From the NCBI GenBank assembly GCA_950097015.1, contig CATNEN010000002.1:7406501-7470500 (forward strand): a stretch of DNA of 64,000 bases, in the 5' to 3' direction. How positions within the stretch are numbered: the first letter of the stretch is position 1; each line of letters begins with the position of its first letter. The notes beneath the pieces were generated by a model, which searched no databases, was not told the origin of the DNA, and saw only the letters and a program-made list of their open reading frames with translations. The stretch is from Macrostomum hystrix. Lineage: Eukaryota; Platyhelminthes; Macrostomidae. This document shows positions 36,101 to 51,100 of the stretch, in pieces. The position numbers and the translations under genes are program-made.

Positions 36101-39100
36101 AGAGGAGGAGAGGTAGATAGAGGATGAGATATATAGATAGAGGATGAGAAGTAGATAGAGGATGAGAGGTAGATAGAGGATGAGAAGTAGATAGAGGATG
36201 AGAGATAGAAAGAGGATGAGAGGTAGATAGAGGATGAGATATATAGATAGAGAATGAGAGGTAGATAGAGGATGAGAGGTAGATAGAGGATGAGATATAT
36301 AGATGAAAAGTAGAATCCTCTAGTTCTAGAGGATGAAAAGTAGATAGAGGATGAGAGGTAGATAGAGGATGAGAAGTAGATAGAGGATGAGAAGTAGATA
36401 GAGGATGAGAAGTAGATAGAGGATGAGAGGTAGATAGAGGATGAGAGGTAGATAGAGGATGAGAAGTAGATAGAGGATGAGAGGTAGATAGAGGATGAGA
36501 GGTAGATAGAGGATGAGAGGTAGATAGAGGATGAGAAGTAGATAGAGGATGAGAGGTAGATAGAGGATGAGAGGTAGATAGAGGATGAGAGGTAGATAGA
36601 GTGTGTAAGTTAGAGTGTAAGTGGTGGATGGAGAATTAATAATAGAGAGGTATTAGAAAAGTAATTGGAGGCAAATAGAAAAGAAGTATCAAACAAGAAA
36701 TAAGGAGCTTCGTATACGGAAAAATAGAATATCTGGAATTGTGCACTAGATTTTACACCTCAGCTAGCGTATAAGGAACACATAAGATTAGTAGGCTGAT
36801 AACTCAGGCTCATATGGTTATAGGGGTGAAATTTTGACACTATGAAACAACAATTTATTTGTTATCGTAAAGTATAATCAAGAAAAATATCAGATTAACA
36901 CGTGATTTGAGGTCAGCGTTTGCTTAACACAAATTGCTCACAGTTAAGCACTTTAAGCGAGGTGAAACAGGGTAAGGTTAAAATAATTATTACTCTACTG
37001 AAAATTAAATTGGTCTATTGGAAGAAATGACATTGCGGATCTAGGCTCTAGAAATGGCGTTCAGTATTAGGAAATGGCATCTAGTCTAGATAGTAGAAAT
37101 GACATCTAGTCTAGATAGTAGAAATGGCATCTAGTCTAGATAGTAGAAATGGCATCTAGTCTAGATAGTAGAAATGGCATCTAGTCTAGATAGTAGAAAT
37201 GGCATCTAGTCTAGATAGTAGAAATGGCATCTAGTCTAGATAGTAGAAATGGCATTGAGTCTAGGTTCTAGAAATGGCATCTATCTAGATTCTATAAATG
37301 GCATCTAGGTTCTAGAAATGGCATCTAGATTCTAGAAATGGCATCTAGATTCTAGAAATGGCATCTAGTCTAGATTCTAGAAATGGCATCTAGTCTAGAT
37401 AGTAGAAATGGCATCTAGTCTAGATAGTAGAAATGGCATCTAGTCTAGATAGTAGAAATGGCATCTAGTCTAGGTTCTAGAAATGGCATCTAGATTCTAG
37501 AAATGGCATCTAGTCTAGATTCTAGAAATGGCATCTAGTCTAGATAGTAGAAATGGCATCTAGTCTAGGTTCTAGAAATGGCATCTAGATTCTAGAAATG
37601 GCATCTAGTCTAGATTCTAGAAATGGCATCTAGTCTAGATAGTAGAAATGGCATCTAGTCTAGATATTAGAAATGGCATCTAGTCTAGGTTCTAGAAATG
37701 GCATCTAGTCTAGATAGTAGAAATTGCATCTAGTCTAGATAGTAGAAATGGCATCTAGTCTAGGTTCTAGAAATGGCATCTAGATTCTAGAAATGGCATC
37801 TAGTCTAGGTTCTAGAAATGGCATCTAGTCTAGATAGTAGAAATTGCATCTAGTCTAGATAGTAGAAATGGCATCTAGTCTAGGTTCTAGAAATGGCATC
37901 TATCTAGATTCTAGAAATGGCATCTAGGTTCTAGAAATGGCATCTAGATTCTAGAAATGGCATCTAGTCTAGATTCTAGAAATGGCATCTAGATTCTAGA
38001 AATGGCATCTAGTCTAGATAGTAGAAATGGCATCTAGTCTAGATAGTAGAAATGGCATCTAGTCTAGATAGTAGAAATGGCATTTAGTCTAGGTTCTAGA
38101 AATGGCATCTATCTAGATAGTAGAAATGGCATCTAGTCTAGATTCTAGAAATGGCATCTAGGTTCTAAAAACGGCATCCAGCTATTTTCAATCGACTGTT
38201 AAACTAGATTCAGGCATCAAATCTTGAGAGTGTCACCCAGAAAAAGACCCGGAGCTCACCCAGATGACCAGATCGTCTCGAGTGACGGTGGGCAAAACGT
38301 TTCGCCCATCAGACACCAGAGTGTCAACTTGTGATTGTGACTGGTGACAGTGTAGACACTGGCATTGTCCGCAGCTCGATAGCATGTCCTGTCAGACACT
38401 CACACTAAATCAGCTGTCTGTCGATTTCTCTGAGAGTGTTCTAAGCTTGTCGGTAGCATTGGGCTCAACTACACCACCTCAAGGTAAGAGAGAAGGGAGA
38501 GAAACACCGAGAGGGGGAAGATTGGCGAATGGAACTCGCAGCCAATCGGGTGAACAGTGAAACAACAAGCTGGGATTCGCTTCGCAAAATAAAACCCACA
38601 GAGAAGTAGATTAAAAATTTTAATGCAATATTAATAATAATAATTGCAGGAGGGCTGCAGGCAATGGCACATAATTTGGTGACACTAGACCCGCATCCAG
38701 CGAGGAGGCAATTCTGCTCATTTCGCTGACTCCTGTACGCAGGCACACGCTCACAAAGGTGTGTACACCTGCCCTGACTTTCTCATCGTCAGGCAGAGTA
38801 CACTCTCACTGTGCCATGGAGGTTGGCCCTCAAGAGTGTAAATTGCACGAAAAGCCCCCAAGTCTTCTCTCAGCGGCTGCGCCCCAAATGAATGTGGCCT
38901 CGCCGCGGAATCGAGCTCAGGGACCTTGGTGCGAGAGGCGAACGCGTTACGCGTTAAATTACTCGTAGAATAGGAAAATGAAGGCTTTTTAATGGGATTT
39001 AAATTTTAATGAATTCTTCCTAGGATTTTAAACGAGATTGGCTTTTTTATGGGATTTTATAGCCAGCAACTAAATGGGATTTAAAATGAGATGGGATCTA

Positions 39101-42100
39101 AAAATGGGATTTTTAAACAGGGTGGGGAGTCGGGACTGTAGAAAATGTTAGGAAAATATTTAGTAGCAGCTTTAGCATCGAATAAAACAGAAATGTTTTA
39201 CTTTGTTAATGCAGGGATTCATCCCATTATTTATAGACTGGGAGAATTCTGATGATAAGGAATTCATACCTCTAATCTTTTAACTACCGACTTGCTTACA
39301 GGAAAACTATAGCTTAGCATTCGGTCTATAAGCACTTGTAGATGGGTGAGATGAAGCACTCACAAACAAGAAAATGCACACTGTATCTGATATTTGCGCA
39401 GACCTAAAACTAGCAGGCCTGGCCAGCCAGCAGACTGGCTGCAGCACAGCGGGAGTGAAGCCGGCCAGAGCCCGGCCTGAAGTGCAGCAGGGCAGGCAAC
39501 CAAGGCGGAACACAAACACTCCCAATTCCATGTTGTAAAATTCCAACAGGGGAAACCAGAGCGCCGGGAAAAAATCTGGTGGGAGAAAGATTTTTTTCAA
39601 GCAATGCGGCTGAGGGGCCCCTTTAGGCTAAACTGGCAGTGACATTTTGCATTTCGCATTGCTTCTGGCTAAGCCTCAACTAGCCGATATGTATCGAAAA
39701 ATGGCAAACTCACCCTGAAATGCGGCAGCAGTAGCAGCTCCCGGAGCTCCATGCAGTCGCTGTAGAACTCCCTGGAGCGGCACTGGCCGATGGTCTCCAG
39801 GACGTCGCGGCCGCGGCCAACGGCGTCGTCAGGAATCTGTCCGCGGATGGCGGAGCCGCTGAGGTTGCGACTGTTGATGTGGTCGTACAGCTGCGGGCGG
39901 GATTTCGATATGACATATTTAATTTATGTGTGACGGGATTCAGATATGGTATGGGATTTTCATGTGTAAAATATACTATTTTTATTCGAGATGGAATCCA
40001 AAGTATAGTGGGATTTATGACAGGTTGGGATTTTGATTTGCAGTCGGATTTGTCACAGGTTGGGATTTTAGTTTGGAGTGTGATTATTAACAGGTTAGGA
40101 TTTTGATTTGGAGTGGGATTAATAACAGGTTGGGATTTTGATTTGGAGTGGGATTTATGACAGGTTGGGATTTTGATTTGGAGTGGGATTAATAACAGGT
40201 TGGGATTTTGATTTGGAGTGGGATTTATGACAGGTTGGGATTTTGATTTCGAGTGGGATTTATGACAAGGTTGGGATTTTTATTTGAAATGGGATTTATG
40301 ACAGGTTGGGATTTTGATTTGGAGTGGGATTTATGACAGGTTGGGATTTGATTTGAAATGGGATTTGTGACAGGTTGGGATTTTGATTTGGAGTGGTATT
40401 TATGACAGGTTGGGATTTTGATTTGAAATGGGATTTATGACAGGTTGGGATTTTGATTTCGAGTGGGATTTATGACAGGTTGGGATTTTGATTTGGAGTG
40501 GGATTTATGACAGGTTGGGAATATGATTTGGAGGTGGATTTATGACAGGTTGGGATTTTGACATTGGACACGTAGTGTCCACGTAGAGCGGTCATTGAGT
40601 TTCTTCAGAGCTAAGCGAAAGCCAAGTGTCTGTGTGACAGTCCACTCTGCAGGCCGGAAAGAGAGCAAGCAAAACAGAAACCAAAATGACAAATGAGGTT
40701 ATCGGATCTGGCCCTAGCAAGCACTACCCCAGCCAGACAGTAAAATGAATAGTCTTCGAGCTTAACTGTTCAAAAAACTGGCTCTTGCCCAACCCGCAAG
40801 CAAACAGAGGCCGGCGGGATAACGCAACAATCTAATTTATCCCATCGGAGCGGATATACGGTTATGCGGAGACTGGGACTAAACTGAATTACAGCTCTGA
40901 AGCCGCAGCACGCACTAGCTGTAGTTCAACGAGAAATAATTATTTGCCTTGGGAAAATTATTGGTTGCCACACACCACTAAACTATTCTGTGCAAGACAA
41001 AAAACTAACTGACGACAGGAAAGCATAACAACAAAAAATAATTTATGCACTTATACTACTGCAAGTCTCAACATACGGCAGTAGTATATAAAGCACACCA
41101 TTTTCGTAAAAATTCAAAGAACTAATAATTTCTCTACAAATAAAGCAATCAACTGTCTTTCCTGAAGCACTCCACTGTCTATCCTGAAGCACTCCACTGT
41201 CTACCCTGAAGCACTCCACTGTCTACCCTGAAGCACTCCACTGTCTATCCTGAAGAACTTTACTCTCTATCCAGAAGCACTCTACTGTCCACCCTGAAGC
41301 ACTCCACTGCCTACCCTGAAGCACTCTACTCTCTACCCTGAAGCACTCTACTGTCCACCCTGAAGCACTCTACTGTCCACCCTGAAGCACTCTACTGTCC
41401 ACCCTGAAGCACTCCACTGCCTACCATGAAGCACTCTACTGTCCACCCTGAAGCACTCCACTGTCTACCCTGAAGCAGTCCACTGTCTATCCTGAAGCAC
41501 TCCACTGTCTATCCTGAAGCACTCCACTGTCTACCCTGAAGCAGTCCACTGTCTACCCTGAAGCACTCCACTGTCTATCCTGAAGCACTCCACTGTCTAC
41601 CCTGAAGCAGTCCACTGTCTACCCTGAAGCACTCGGTAAAGAGATCCCAAACCGCATAGATTCGCCACTCACCTCCAGCAGTGAGTGAAGAGTGTCATTC
41701 TCGAACACCGTCTGCAGGAGGTCTCGGTCGCCTTCGTTGCACTCGGTGAGGCACTGCATGTCCTCCAAGCTGTCCAGCACAGCTGAAACGGCTGCAATGG
41801 GTGCAGAGAGCAAGCTGATGTACTTTTATGTAGGAGTGAGAATGCAGTATGATTCCAACCAAAAAAGGTTTGTCGTTTCAGCAATATAGGATCGAACTTC
41901 AGACCTCCCCCGGTCTGGCTGATTATCAATCAACTTACCAAAAAACAGTCATCAGTTATTTGAGCAGTTACCGAAAGCAACAATTAGTTTAAATTGTTCA
42001 TCAAAAACTGACAGCCATATTTTTGTACATATTTAATTACAGACGGACCAACAGCACAGGAAAATGGCACGTGCAGTCTGTTAGATTTGCAACATCGATC

Positions 42101-45100
42101 AAATTCTTAGCCATACTCGGAGACAGGCTTATATTTTCTCCAAGGCTTTAATTAACTCAAAAGCTGCATACAGATAACTTAGGGGGCCGTATGGAATTCG
42201 AATACATATTTTCACGCGAATTTTTAATCCACATTTTCCGATACCCATATCCCAACATCCCTGAAATCAGTTCCCACATCCCTGCAATCAGTTCCCACAT
42301 CCCTGCAATCAGTTCCCACATCCCTACAATCATTTCCCACATCCCTGCAATCAGTTCCCACATCCCTGCAAACAGTTCCCACATCCCTGCAATCAGTTCC
42401 CACATCCCTGCAATCAGTTCCCACATCCCTGCAATCAGTTCCCACATCCCTACAATCAGTTCCCACATCCCTGCAATCAGTTCCCACATCCCTGAAATCA
42501 GTTCCCACATCCCTGCAATCAGTTTCCACATCCCTGCAATCAGCTCCCACATCCCTGCAATCAGTTCCCACATCCCTGCAATCAGCTCCCACATCCCTGC
42601 AATCAGTTCCCACATCCCTACAATCAGTTCCCACATCCCTGCAATCAGTTCCCACATCCCTGCAATCAGTTCACACACCCCACATCCCTGCAATCAGTTC
42701 ACACATCCCTGCAATCAGTTTCCACATCCCTGCAATCAGCTCCCACATCCCTGCAATCAGTTCCCACATCCCTGCAATCAGTTCCCACATTCCTGCAATC
42801 CAACGGGAAAATTACCGGTAAACACTTCCCTTGAGAAAGACAATAAATACCCTATTTGCGGTTGCAAAATGGCTGTGCTGTACTTAGGCTAGTTATATAT
42901 ATTTAACTATCTTTGAAAGATCTCAAGAAACTAGCAGCTCATTAGTTAATGAAATTACGAGTACAAAACGAATACGCTATTTACATACCTTTTGCCGATG
43001 AAACCAATTTGTAACGAGGAATCATGCAAATGTCATATTTGTGTCCAGATTGAGTCCACCTTTTTTTATAAACTCAATTCGAGACACCTGCCTCAGGCCT
43101 TACAGAAGAAGTCTTGAATGGGAGACAGAAAGAGGAGCCAGACAGCCGCGAGGAGATCGACTAGAGGAGAGAAAATCACTCGGACTCCAGGGGAAGGAAT
43201 TGGGAACTCAAAGCGAAATCCGATAGGATGATGGCGGGCGCCCCCTCCATCGCCGGTGGCAATTAATGGGAGCTGAGTGGTGCCCCCAGCAACGGGAGGG
43301 GAAATGGTAGAAAGGAATTTAACGAGATGGCAGGCAGCTGAGATCGAGAGAGAGTAGAGAGACCGGGAAGAGGCGGTGATTGCTGATCAGGGAGGGGTGC
43401 TCAGCAAGCTGTTAAACAAGGGCGGAGATGAGCGAACAGTTTGAGCACTCCCCACCCCGAGGTGTCGGCGCCCGTCCCATTGCGAGCAGATCATTCTCGG
43501 CAATGGCTCGGGCAAAGCCGCGGCTCGGTAAGGAATACACTAGAAATGTACTTTTAATCTTCAAAGTTCACTTAGAAGCATTGATTATGTTAGTGCATTG
43601 TATCCATCAAACGACTTTTAGCTCTGGGGAGCTGTCAAAAAACATGCAAACTGCTTATAAAGACTATAATACTAATACTACTAACGAAAGCCCGATAAGT
43701 AGTCTATATAAATTATATTTTGTTGCGAATCACTAAAGCATCCGATGACTGTAGCTGCGGAGGTCCGAAGTTCAAATCTCGGAGAATTGGAAACTGCGAG
43801 ATATACCAGCAAAATTGTCCTGATTATCGCCCTAATTAATTACCTGCGGATGTGACGTCATCCTCAGCCGGATCCGGCGGCGCCTCCGACTCCGCATAGC
43901 TGGAGGACCACCTGGCGCTGGACACGGCTGCCAGAACGGCTCCCTTCAGCTTGCGCCTGGAGTTGAACTTCTTCATCTCCTCAACAGTCTCGCTCAGGTG
44001 CAGCTTGGGCACCCGGCTGCGCTCGTGAATCCACGGATGCCGAAGGGCCTCCTCGAGTGTCATGCGCCGTTGGGGATCCAGATCCAACAGTCGGCTGACC
44101 AGATCCTTGGCTTCCGGCGAGATTTGATCCCAGATGCGCGGCTTCTTCTGGGAGATAAAATTGCCATACTATTCAAACACCGAGTAACAAATAATTCAAA
44201 TTCAATGGGATTAGTCATCTTAAACCATACTTAGATTACTATTATAATCTTTAGATCCCAAGATACATAATCCAGATCTATGGATTATGAGATCCTTAGA
44301 TTATAAATCTAGAAAGATCCCTAGATTAGAAATCCAGATAGATCCCTAGATTATAAATCTAGATAGATCCCTAGATTATAAATCTAGATAGATCCCTAGA
44401 TTATAAATCTAGATAGATCCCTAGATTAGAAATCTAGATTAAAAATCAAGTTAGATCCCTAGATTAGAAATCTTGATAGATCCCTAGATTAAAAATCTAG
44501 ATTATAAATCTAGATAGATCCCTAGATCAGAAATCCAGATTAAAAATCAAGTTAGATCCCTAGATTAGAAATCTAGATAGATTCTTAGATTATAAATCTA
44601 GATTAAAAATCAAGTTAGATCCCTAGATTAGAAATCTTGATAGATCCCTAGATTAAAAATATAGATTATAAATCTAGATAGATCCCTAGATCAGAAATCC
44701 AGATTAAAAATCAAGTTAGATCCCTAGATTAGAAATCTAGATAGATTCTTAGATTATAAATCTAGATAGATTCCTAGATTATAAATCTAGATAGATTCCT
44801 AGATTATAAATCTAGATAGATTCCTAGATTATAAATCTAGATAGATTCCTAGATTATAAATCTAGATAGATCCCTAGATTATAAATCTAGATAGATTCCT
44901 AGACTATAAATCTAGATAGATTCCTAGATTATAAATCTAGATAGATTCCTAGATTAGAATTCTAGATAGATTCCTAGATTATAAATCTAGATAGATCTAG
45001 ATAGATCCCTAGATTAAAAATCTAGATAGATTCCTAGATTATATATCTAGATAGATCCCTAGATTAGAATTCTAGATAGATTACTATAAATCTAGATAGA

Positions 45101-48100
45101 TAGATTATAGATAGATAGATGGATCTAGATAGATTTCTAGCAGCAAGACGTGAATGAGACTCACCCGGTAGCGACCGTTGAGGATCTGTCGGAACAGCAC
45201 ATCCTTGGTACCATAGAACGGCAGTGAGCCGGTGAGCAGTATGTAGAGCAGTACTCCGCAGCCCCAGGCGTCCACCGGTTTACCATAGGGCTCCCTTCGC
45301 ACAACCTCCGGGGCCATGAAGTGGGGCGTCCCGATGCGGCCTGTTGGCATTTTCGAAGGATATTTTTTAGACGAAAAAATCACAAAAGCACTACTTAACA
45401 GTAGAAACACGCTGGGGTATTTCAAATGCCCGCATTTTTTCTGTATCTCCCAAAATATTCAACCAATCGACATTATAATTCAGAACACGATATTCAACAA
45501 TTCTCGTCGGGTTGTCTGGTGGCCAAAAGCACTTATATAGGCATAGGCGTTTTGGAGTCCCTCCACAGGGACAGATGGGCGGGCACCCAGAACTGTCGGC
45601 AATCCAGTGCCGCAGTTCCGCGCCCGTCTCGCAGGCGTACCCATTCTGTGTGTCACTGCCCTTTCTTTAACAGAGACCGGCTACGCTACCTCGGGCCCAA
45701 CCCGTCTATGGACGAGATCTGCCAGCCCGACAGCATTCCACGGCTCGTCCAGTTCCTCCGGGCAACCAGACGAGCCACGTTCTTCCCTACGGAAGACAAC
45801 GCTGCAGGACGGACCGGCGGACCACCCTGAGCGGCCCCGCGCCCTCGCCTGACTGCGGGCCTACAGGGGTTAGCGGTATGGGCGATCCTCGCCTCCCCGC
45901 GTTCATCAAAAAAGGCTATCGAGAAGTCAGCAGTGGGTATTTTTAATACAGTTAAACTAGGCATATGCGCGTGTTTTATTGCAGTTATTTTTATTATAGT
46001 CTAACAAAATTAAATAAGCAATGCAACTGAAAAGGATGAAAGTGTTATTCAGCTCAGTTAAAGTAAGTAAGTAAATATTCATGCACTTTTTTCAAAACAA
46101 ATTCAAATAAAAATGTAACCGTCTTTTTCAGTTGTTAAATTACTATTATATCTATTTTCACGGTAGGATTAGCAATAAGAATTAGATGATTAATTTTATC
46201 TACTTATTAGTAATACCCTTTTTAAAAAAAAACAAATTTAAAAAACTTGCATTGAAACCCAACACCACAGTAAAGCTGATAAGCTGATACTTATAACGCA
46301 CTCATTTTCTTTAACATAAAGGCTAGAAAGTTAAATAAGTGCAAAGGTAAATTATTTTATTAGAATGCAAAAGTTGGAAACTGTAACAATGCGAGTACTA
46401 ACTGCAGCTTAGCGACCGGGTTAGCGAAAAGAAAAAATAATTTAAAAAAGTAGTAAAACAAATTAATCCAAGATGTACAGCGCTAATGAATAAGACTTGA
46501 TTTAACTGCTCAAGGCAGAAATCCAACTACGATAACAGCCTTGATCTTTGCTGCAATTCCGAGTAATTTCGCTGCGATTCTAACTATCAGCTTTGGTTCT
46601 GTTCTAGATTCAATAAGCAGCTTGATTTCCTTCCTGCGATTCTGGCTACAATATCGTTACTATTCCAGCTTGATTTCCTTCCTGCGATTCTGGCAAAAAT
46701 ATCGGTACTATTCCAGCTTGATTCCTTCCTGCGATTCTGGCTACAATATCGGTACTATTGTAGCTTCGATTCCTTCCCGCGATTCTGGCAACGATACCAG
46801 CACTATTGTAGCTTCGATTCCTACCTGCGATTCTGGCTACGACAAGAGTACTATTGTAGCTTCGATTCCTTCCTGCGATTCTGGCTACGACACCAGTACT
46901 ATTGCAGCTTCGATTCCTTCCTGCGATTCGGGCTACGACAAGAGTACTATTGTAGCTTCGATTCCTTCCTGCGATTCTGGCTACGATATCGGTACTATTC
47001 CAGCTTCGATTCCTTCCTGCGATTCTAGCTACAATATCGGTACTATTCCAGCTTGATTCCTTCCTGCGATTCTGGCTACAATATCGGTACTATTGTAGCT
47101 TCGATTCCTTCCCGCGATTCTGGCTACAATATCGGTACTATTGTAGCTTCGATTCCTTCCCGCGATTCTGGCAACGATACCAGCACTATTGTAGCTTCGA
47201 TTCCTACCTGCGATTCTGGCTACGACAAGAGTACTATTGTAGCTTCGATTCCTTCCCGCGATTCTGGCAACGATACCAGCACTATTGTAGCTTCGATTCC
47301 TACCTGCGATTCTGGCTACGAAAAGAGTACTATTGTAGCTTCGATTCCTTCCTGCGATTCGGGCTACGACAAGAGTACTATTGTAGCTTCGATTCCTTCC
47401 TGCGATTCTGGCTACGACACCAGTACTATTGCAGCTTCGATTCCTTCCTGCGATTCGGGCTACGACAAGAGTACTATTGTAGCTTCGATTCCTTCCTGCG
47501 ATTCTGGCTACGACACCAGTACTATTGCAGCTTCGATTCCTTCCTGCGATTCGGGCTACGACAAGAGTACTATTGTAGCTTCGATTTCTTCCTGCGATTC
47601 TGGCTACGACACCAGTACTATTGCAGCTTCGATTCCTTCCTGCGATTCGGGCTACGACAAGAGTACTATTGTAGCTTCGATTTCTTCCTGCGATTCTGGC
47701 TACGACACCAGTACTATTGCAGCTTCGATTCCTTCCTGCGATTCGGGCTACGACAAGAGTACTATTGTAGCTTCGATTCCTTCCTGCGATTCGGGCTACG
47801 ACGAGAGTACTATTGTAGCTTCGATTCCTTCCTGCGATTCTGGCTTCGATATCGGTACTATTCCAGCTTCGATTCCTTCCTGCGATTCTGGCTAATAAAA
47901 AATAAACTCCACTGCGAAGCTAATTGTCTAAAAGAGTGGGTCTCTCTCGTATACGGAAAGGCTTTTACCGTTTTAGATGGTAAATAAACGCAACAAAATC
48001 AGAAACGCAGGCATGCATCTGTGCGGGCGACTGAAAGTCTAGCTTTTACAATTGTGTTAGGAGTCTATGTTATTTGCGATTATTGAATCGCTGCTGCTAC

Positions 48101-51100
48101 TACTGCTGACTATGATTCTGATGATGCTTGAACATAGAAGAACAAAGGCACGGCATAGCATGGCAGCCATCTGTGCTGGTCAGTGCCGCCAATGGCTTAC
48201 CAAGCTGGTCATCTCTGAGGCTCACAAAGATCTCCTGCTCTACTTTCACTGGTGTGTCTGTAAGAGTTGCGTTTCAATTTCGAAATTGGTCACTGGGATA
48301 TGGCTGCTTGTTTGTTATAAACAGAAGGATTGAAATGCTGAGAGGAAATCATGCACTAACTTCATGGAAGTCTTTGTCGAAGGAAAAGGGGAAACGGAGA
48401 AAAAAATTGATGAACAGAAGGAGATAACCAGCTAGAAGCAGGGAGGATAAATCTAGGGAAACAGAGGGGATAAATGAAGGGAAACAGGGAATAAACCTAA
48501 GGAAACAGAGGGATTATTCTAGAGAAACAGAGGGATAAATCAAGGGAATCAGGGGATAAACCTAGGGAAACAGGGGATAAACCCAGGGAAACAGGGGATA
48601 AACCCAGGAAAACAGGGGATAAACCCAGGGAAACAGGGGATAAACCCAGGGAAACAGGGGACAAAACTAGGGAAACGAAAGGGATAAATCAAGGGAAACA
48701 GATAGGAACATATGTGGATTAACAGAGGGAAAAACAGATGAAAACAGAGCAAAAGAGAAAGGAGGAGTGAAAATTAATATTCGAGAATTTCTTTGAGATC
48801 TTTGGATTCGAGATTATCTCTAAGGCTAAAATCGGAACAATTAGCAATAAAAAAGTGTGATCCAGCCACAAGCAATTCGACCATGTTGGAGTAAAAGGCA
48901 GATTTAAAGCTATTTAGATAAGCACAGGTAGGTAATTACAAAGTTGTAGTTTGCGATTGCTTTTCAGTGCAAGAAAATCGTTTCATTTCTGATCCGGCCA
49001 GCAAATTTAAAAGCAGAAAATTTCACATGATGCATTTTAATACGTATGAGAACGTTTTGGTACGAAGTTCTTATAAAATACAGTTTTAATCAGCCCTAGT
49101 TTGAATTTGAAAATTTCCTGAGGATTCCTGGGAATCTGGAAACAGCACTGGGTATAATGAATATATTAACTGATTACTGGGGAACTCGGTATAAAAAACT
49201 CTCAGGATCAAAGTTTTCAGCTAATTTGGAATCCTAGGGATTACCGACCAGAATCCTAGGGATTACCGATCAGAATCCTAGGGATTACCGATCAGAATCC
49301 TAGGGATTACCGATCAGAATCCTAGGGATTACCGATCAGAATCCTAGGGATTACCGACCAGAATCCTAGGCATCACCGATCAGAATCCTAGGGATTACCG
49401 ATCAGAATCCAAGGCATTACCGATCAGAATCCTAGGGATTACCTATCATAATCTTAGGGATTACCGATCAGAATCCTAGGGATTACCGATCAGAATCCTA
49501 GGGATTACCGATCAGAATCCAAGGCATTACCGATCAGAATCCTAGGCATTACCGATCAGAATCCTAGGCATTACCGATCAGAATCCAAGGCATTACCGAT
49601 CAGAATCCTAGGCATTACCGATCAGAATCCTAGGCATTACCGATCAGAATCCAAGGCATTACCGATCAGAATCCTAGGGATTACCGATCAGAATCCAAGG
49701 CATTGCCGATCAGAATCCAAGGCATTACTGATCAGAATCCTAGGCATTACCGATCAGAATCCTAGGCATTACCGATCAGAATCCAAGGCATTACCGATCA
49801 GAATCCTAGGCATTACCGATCAGAATCCTAAAGATTACCGATCAGAATCCTAATAATTACCGATTAGAATCCTAATGATTACCGATCAGAATCCTAGGGA
49901 TTACCGATCAGAATACTAGGCATTACCGATCAGAATCCTAGGGATTACCGATCAGAATCCTAAAGATTACCGATCAGAATCCTAGAGATTACCGATTAGA
50001 ATACTAATGATTACCGATCAGAATCCTAGGGATTACCAATCAGAATACTAGGCATTACCGATCAGAATCCTAGGGATTACCGATCAGAATACTAGGCATT
50101 ACCGATCAGAATCCTAGGGATTACCGATCAGAATCCTAAAGATTACCGATCAGAATCCTAGAGATTACCGATCAGAATCCTAATGATTACCGATCAGAAT
50201 CCTAGGGATTACCGATCAGAATACTAGGCATTACCGATCAGAATCCTAGGGATTACCGATCAGAATCCTAAAGATTACCGATCAGAATCCTAGAGATTAC
50301 CGATCAGAATCCTAATGATTACCGATTAGAATCCTAGAGATTACCGACCCGAATCCCGTGGATTACCGACCAGAATCCTAATGATTACCGATTAGAATCC
50401 TAGAGATTACCGACCCGAATCCCGTGGATTACCGACGCGAATCCCGTGGATTACCGATCAGAATCCCTGGGGATTACACGGACGAGAATCGTAGGAGGAT
50501 CTGGGATATGCAGAAATCTCACCTCCGGGCACGAGGCCGCTACTGTCGAGCTGCACAGCAATGCCGAAGCCGCCAAGTTTGACTGGTGCCGAGTTCTCTT
50601 TGGAGTGGAGCAGAACGCAGTGCGGCTTCAGGTCCCTGTGGATGATGTTGTTCTCGTGACAGTAGCGCACCGCCTCCAGAATCTGGCGCATGTAGTGCCT
50701 GTAAAAAAACAAAGAAATATATTTTACGCTACTTACTACTGATTAGCAACCTTGCCAGTAGTATTACAGTGGCAAAAACTAGGAGATGCACCGACATAAA
50801 CAAAACTATTAAAAACTCACGTGGCGACACTTTCACTGAAGACAAAACCGGCTGTGGCGCGCTTGACAATTTCAAAGCAGAGATCAGCGCCGTCCATGCT
50901 GGATGGGATAATTAACAGTGGGGAGAATTTCGGGATTTTAATTTAGAATCAAACAGATTATAGTCTTACAAAGGATCGCTAAGCCTACATAAAGTAAAGT
51001 AAAAGTATGCTTATCCACAAGTTAAAAAACCGAAGATAGAAATCCCAAAATAACTGGGAAAGAAGGCAGAGCTAATCCACTGATAAAGGTATCCACAAAT

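Noticed and set aside
43428-43530. GC-rich plus-strand frame [20 protein letters not shown] with a GTAAGG donor
   Set aside because: No phase-matched partner exon or recognisable protein; antisense in CASK intron 8. It could be a first exon of a nested gene but cannot be supported.
43741-43795. Possible tRNA gene on the plus strand (GAAGTTCAAATC B-box)
   Set aside because: No A-box or cloverleaf could be formed; better read as a remnant of a tRNA-derived repeat.
48067-48333. Plus-strand 88-codon frame with Leu-rich start
   Set aside because: The Leu run comes from CTG/CTA repeats; no other support.
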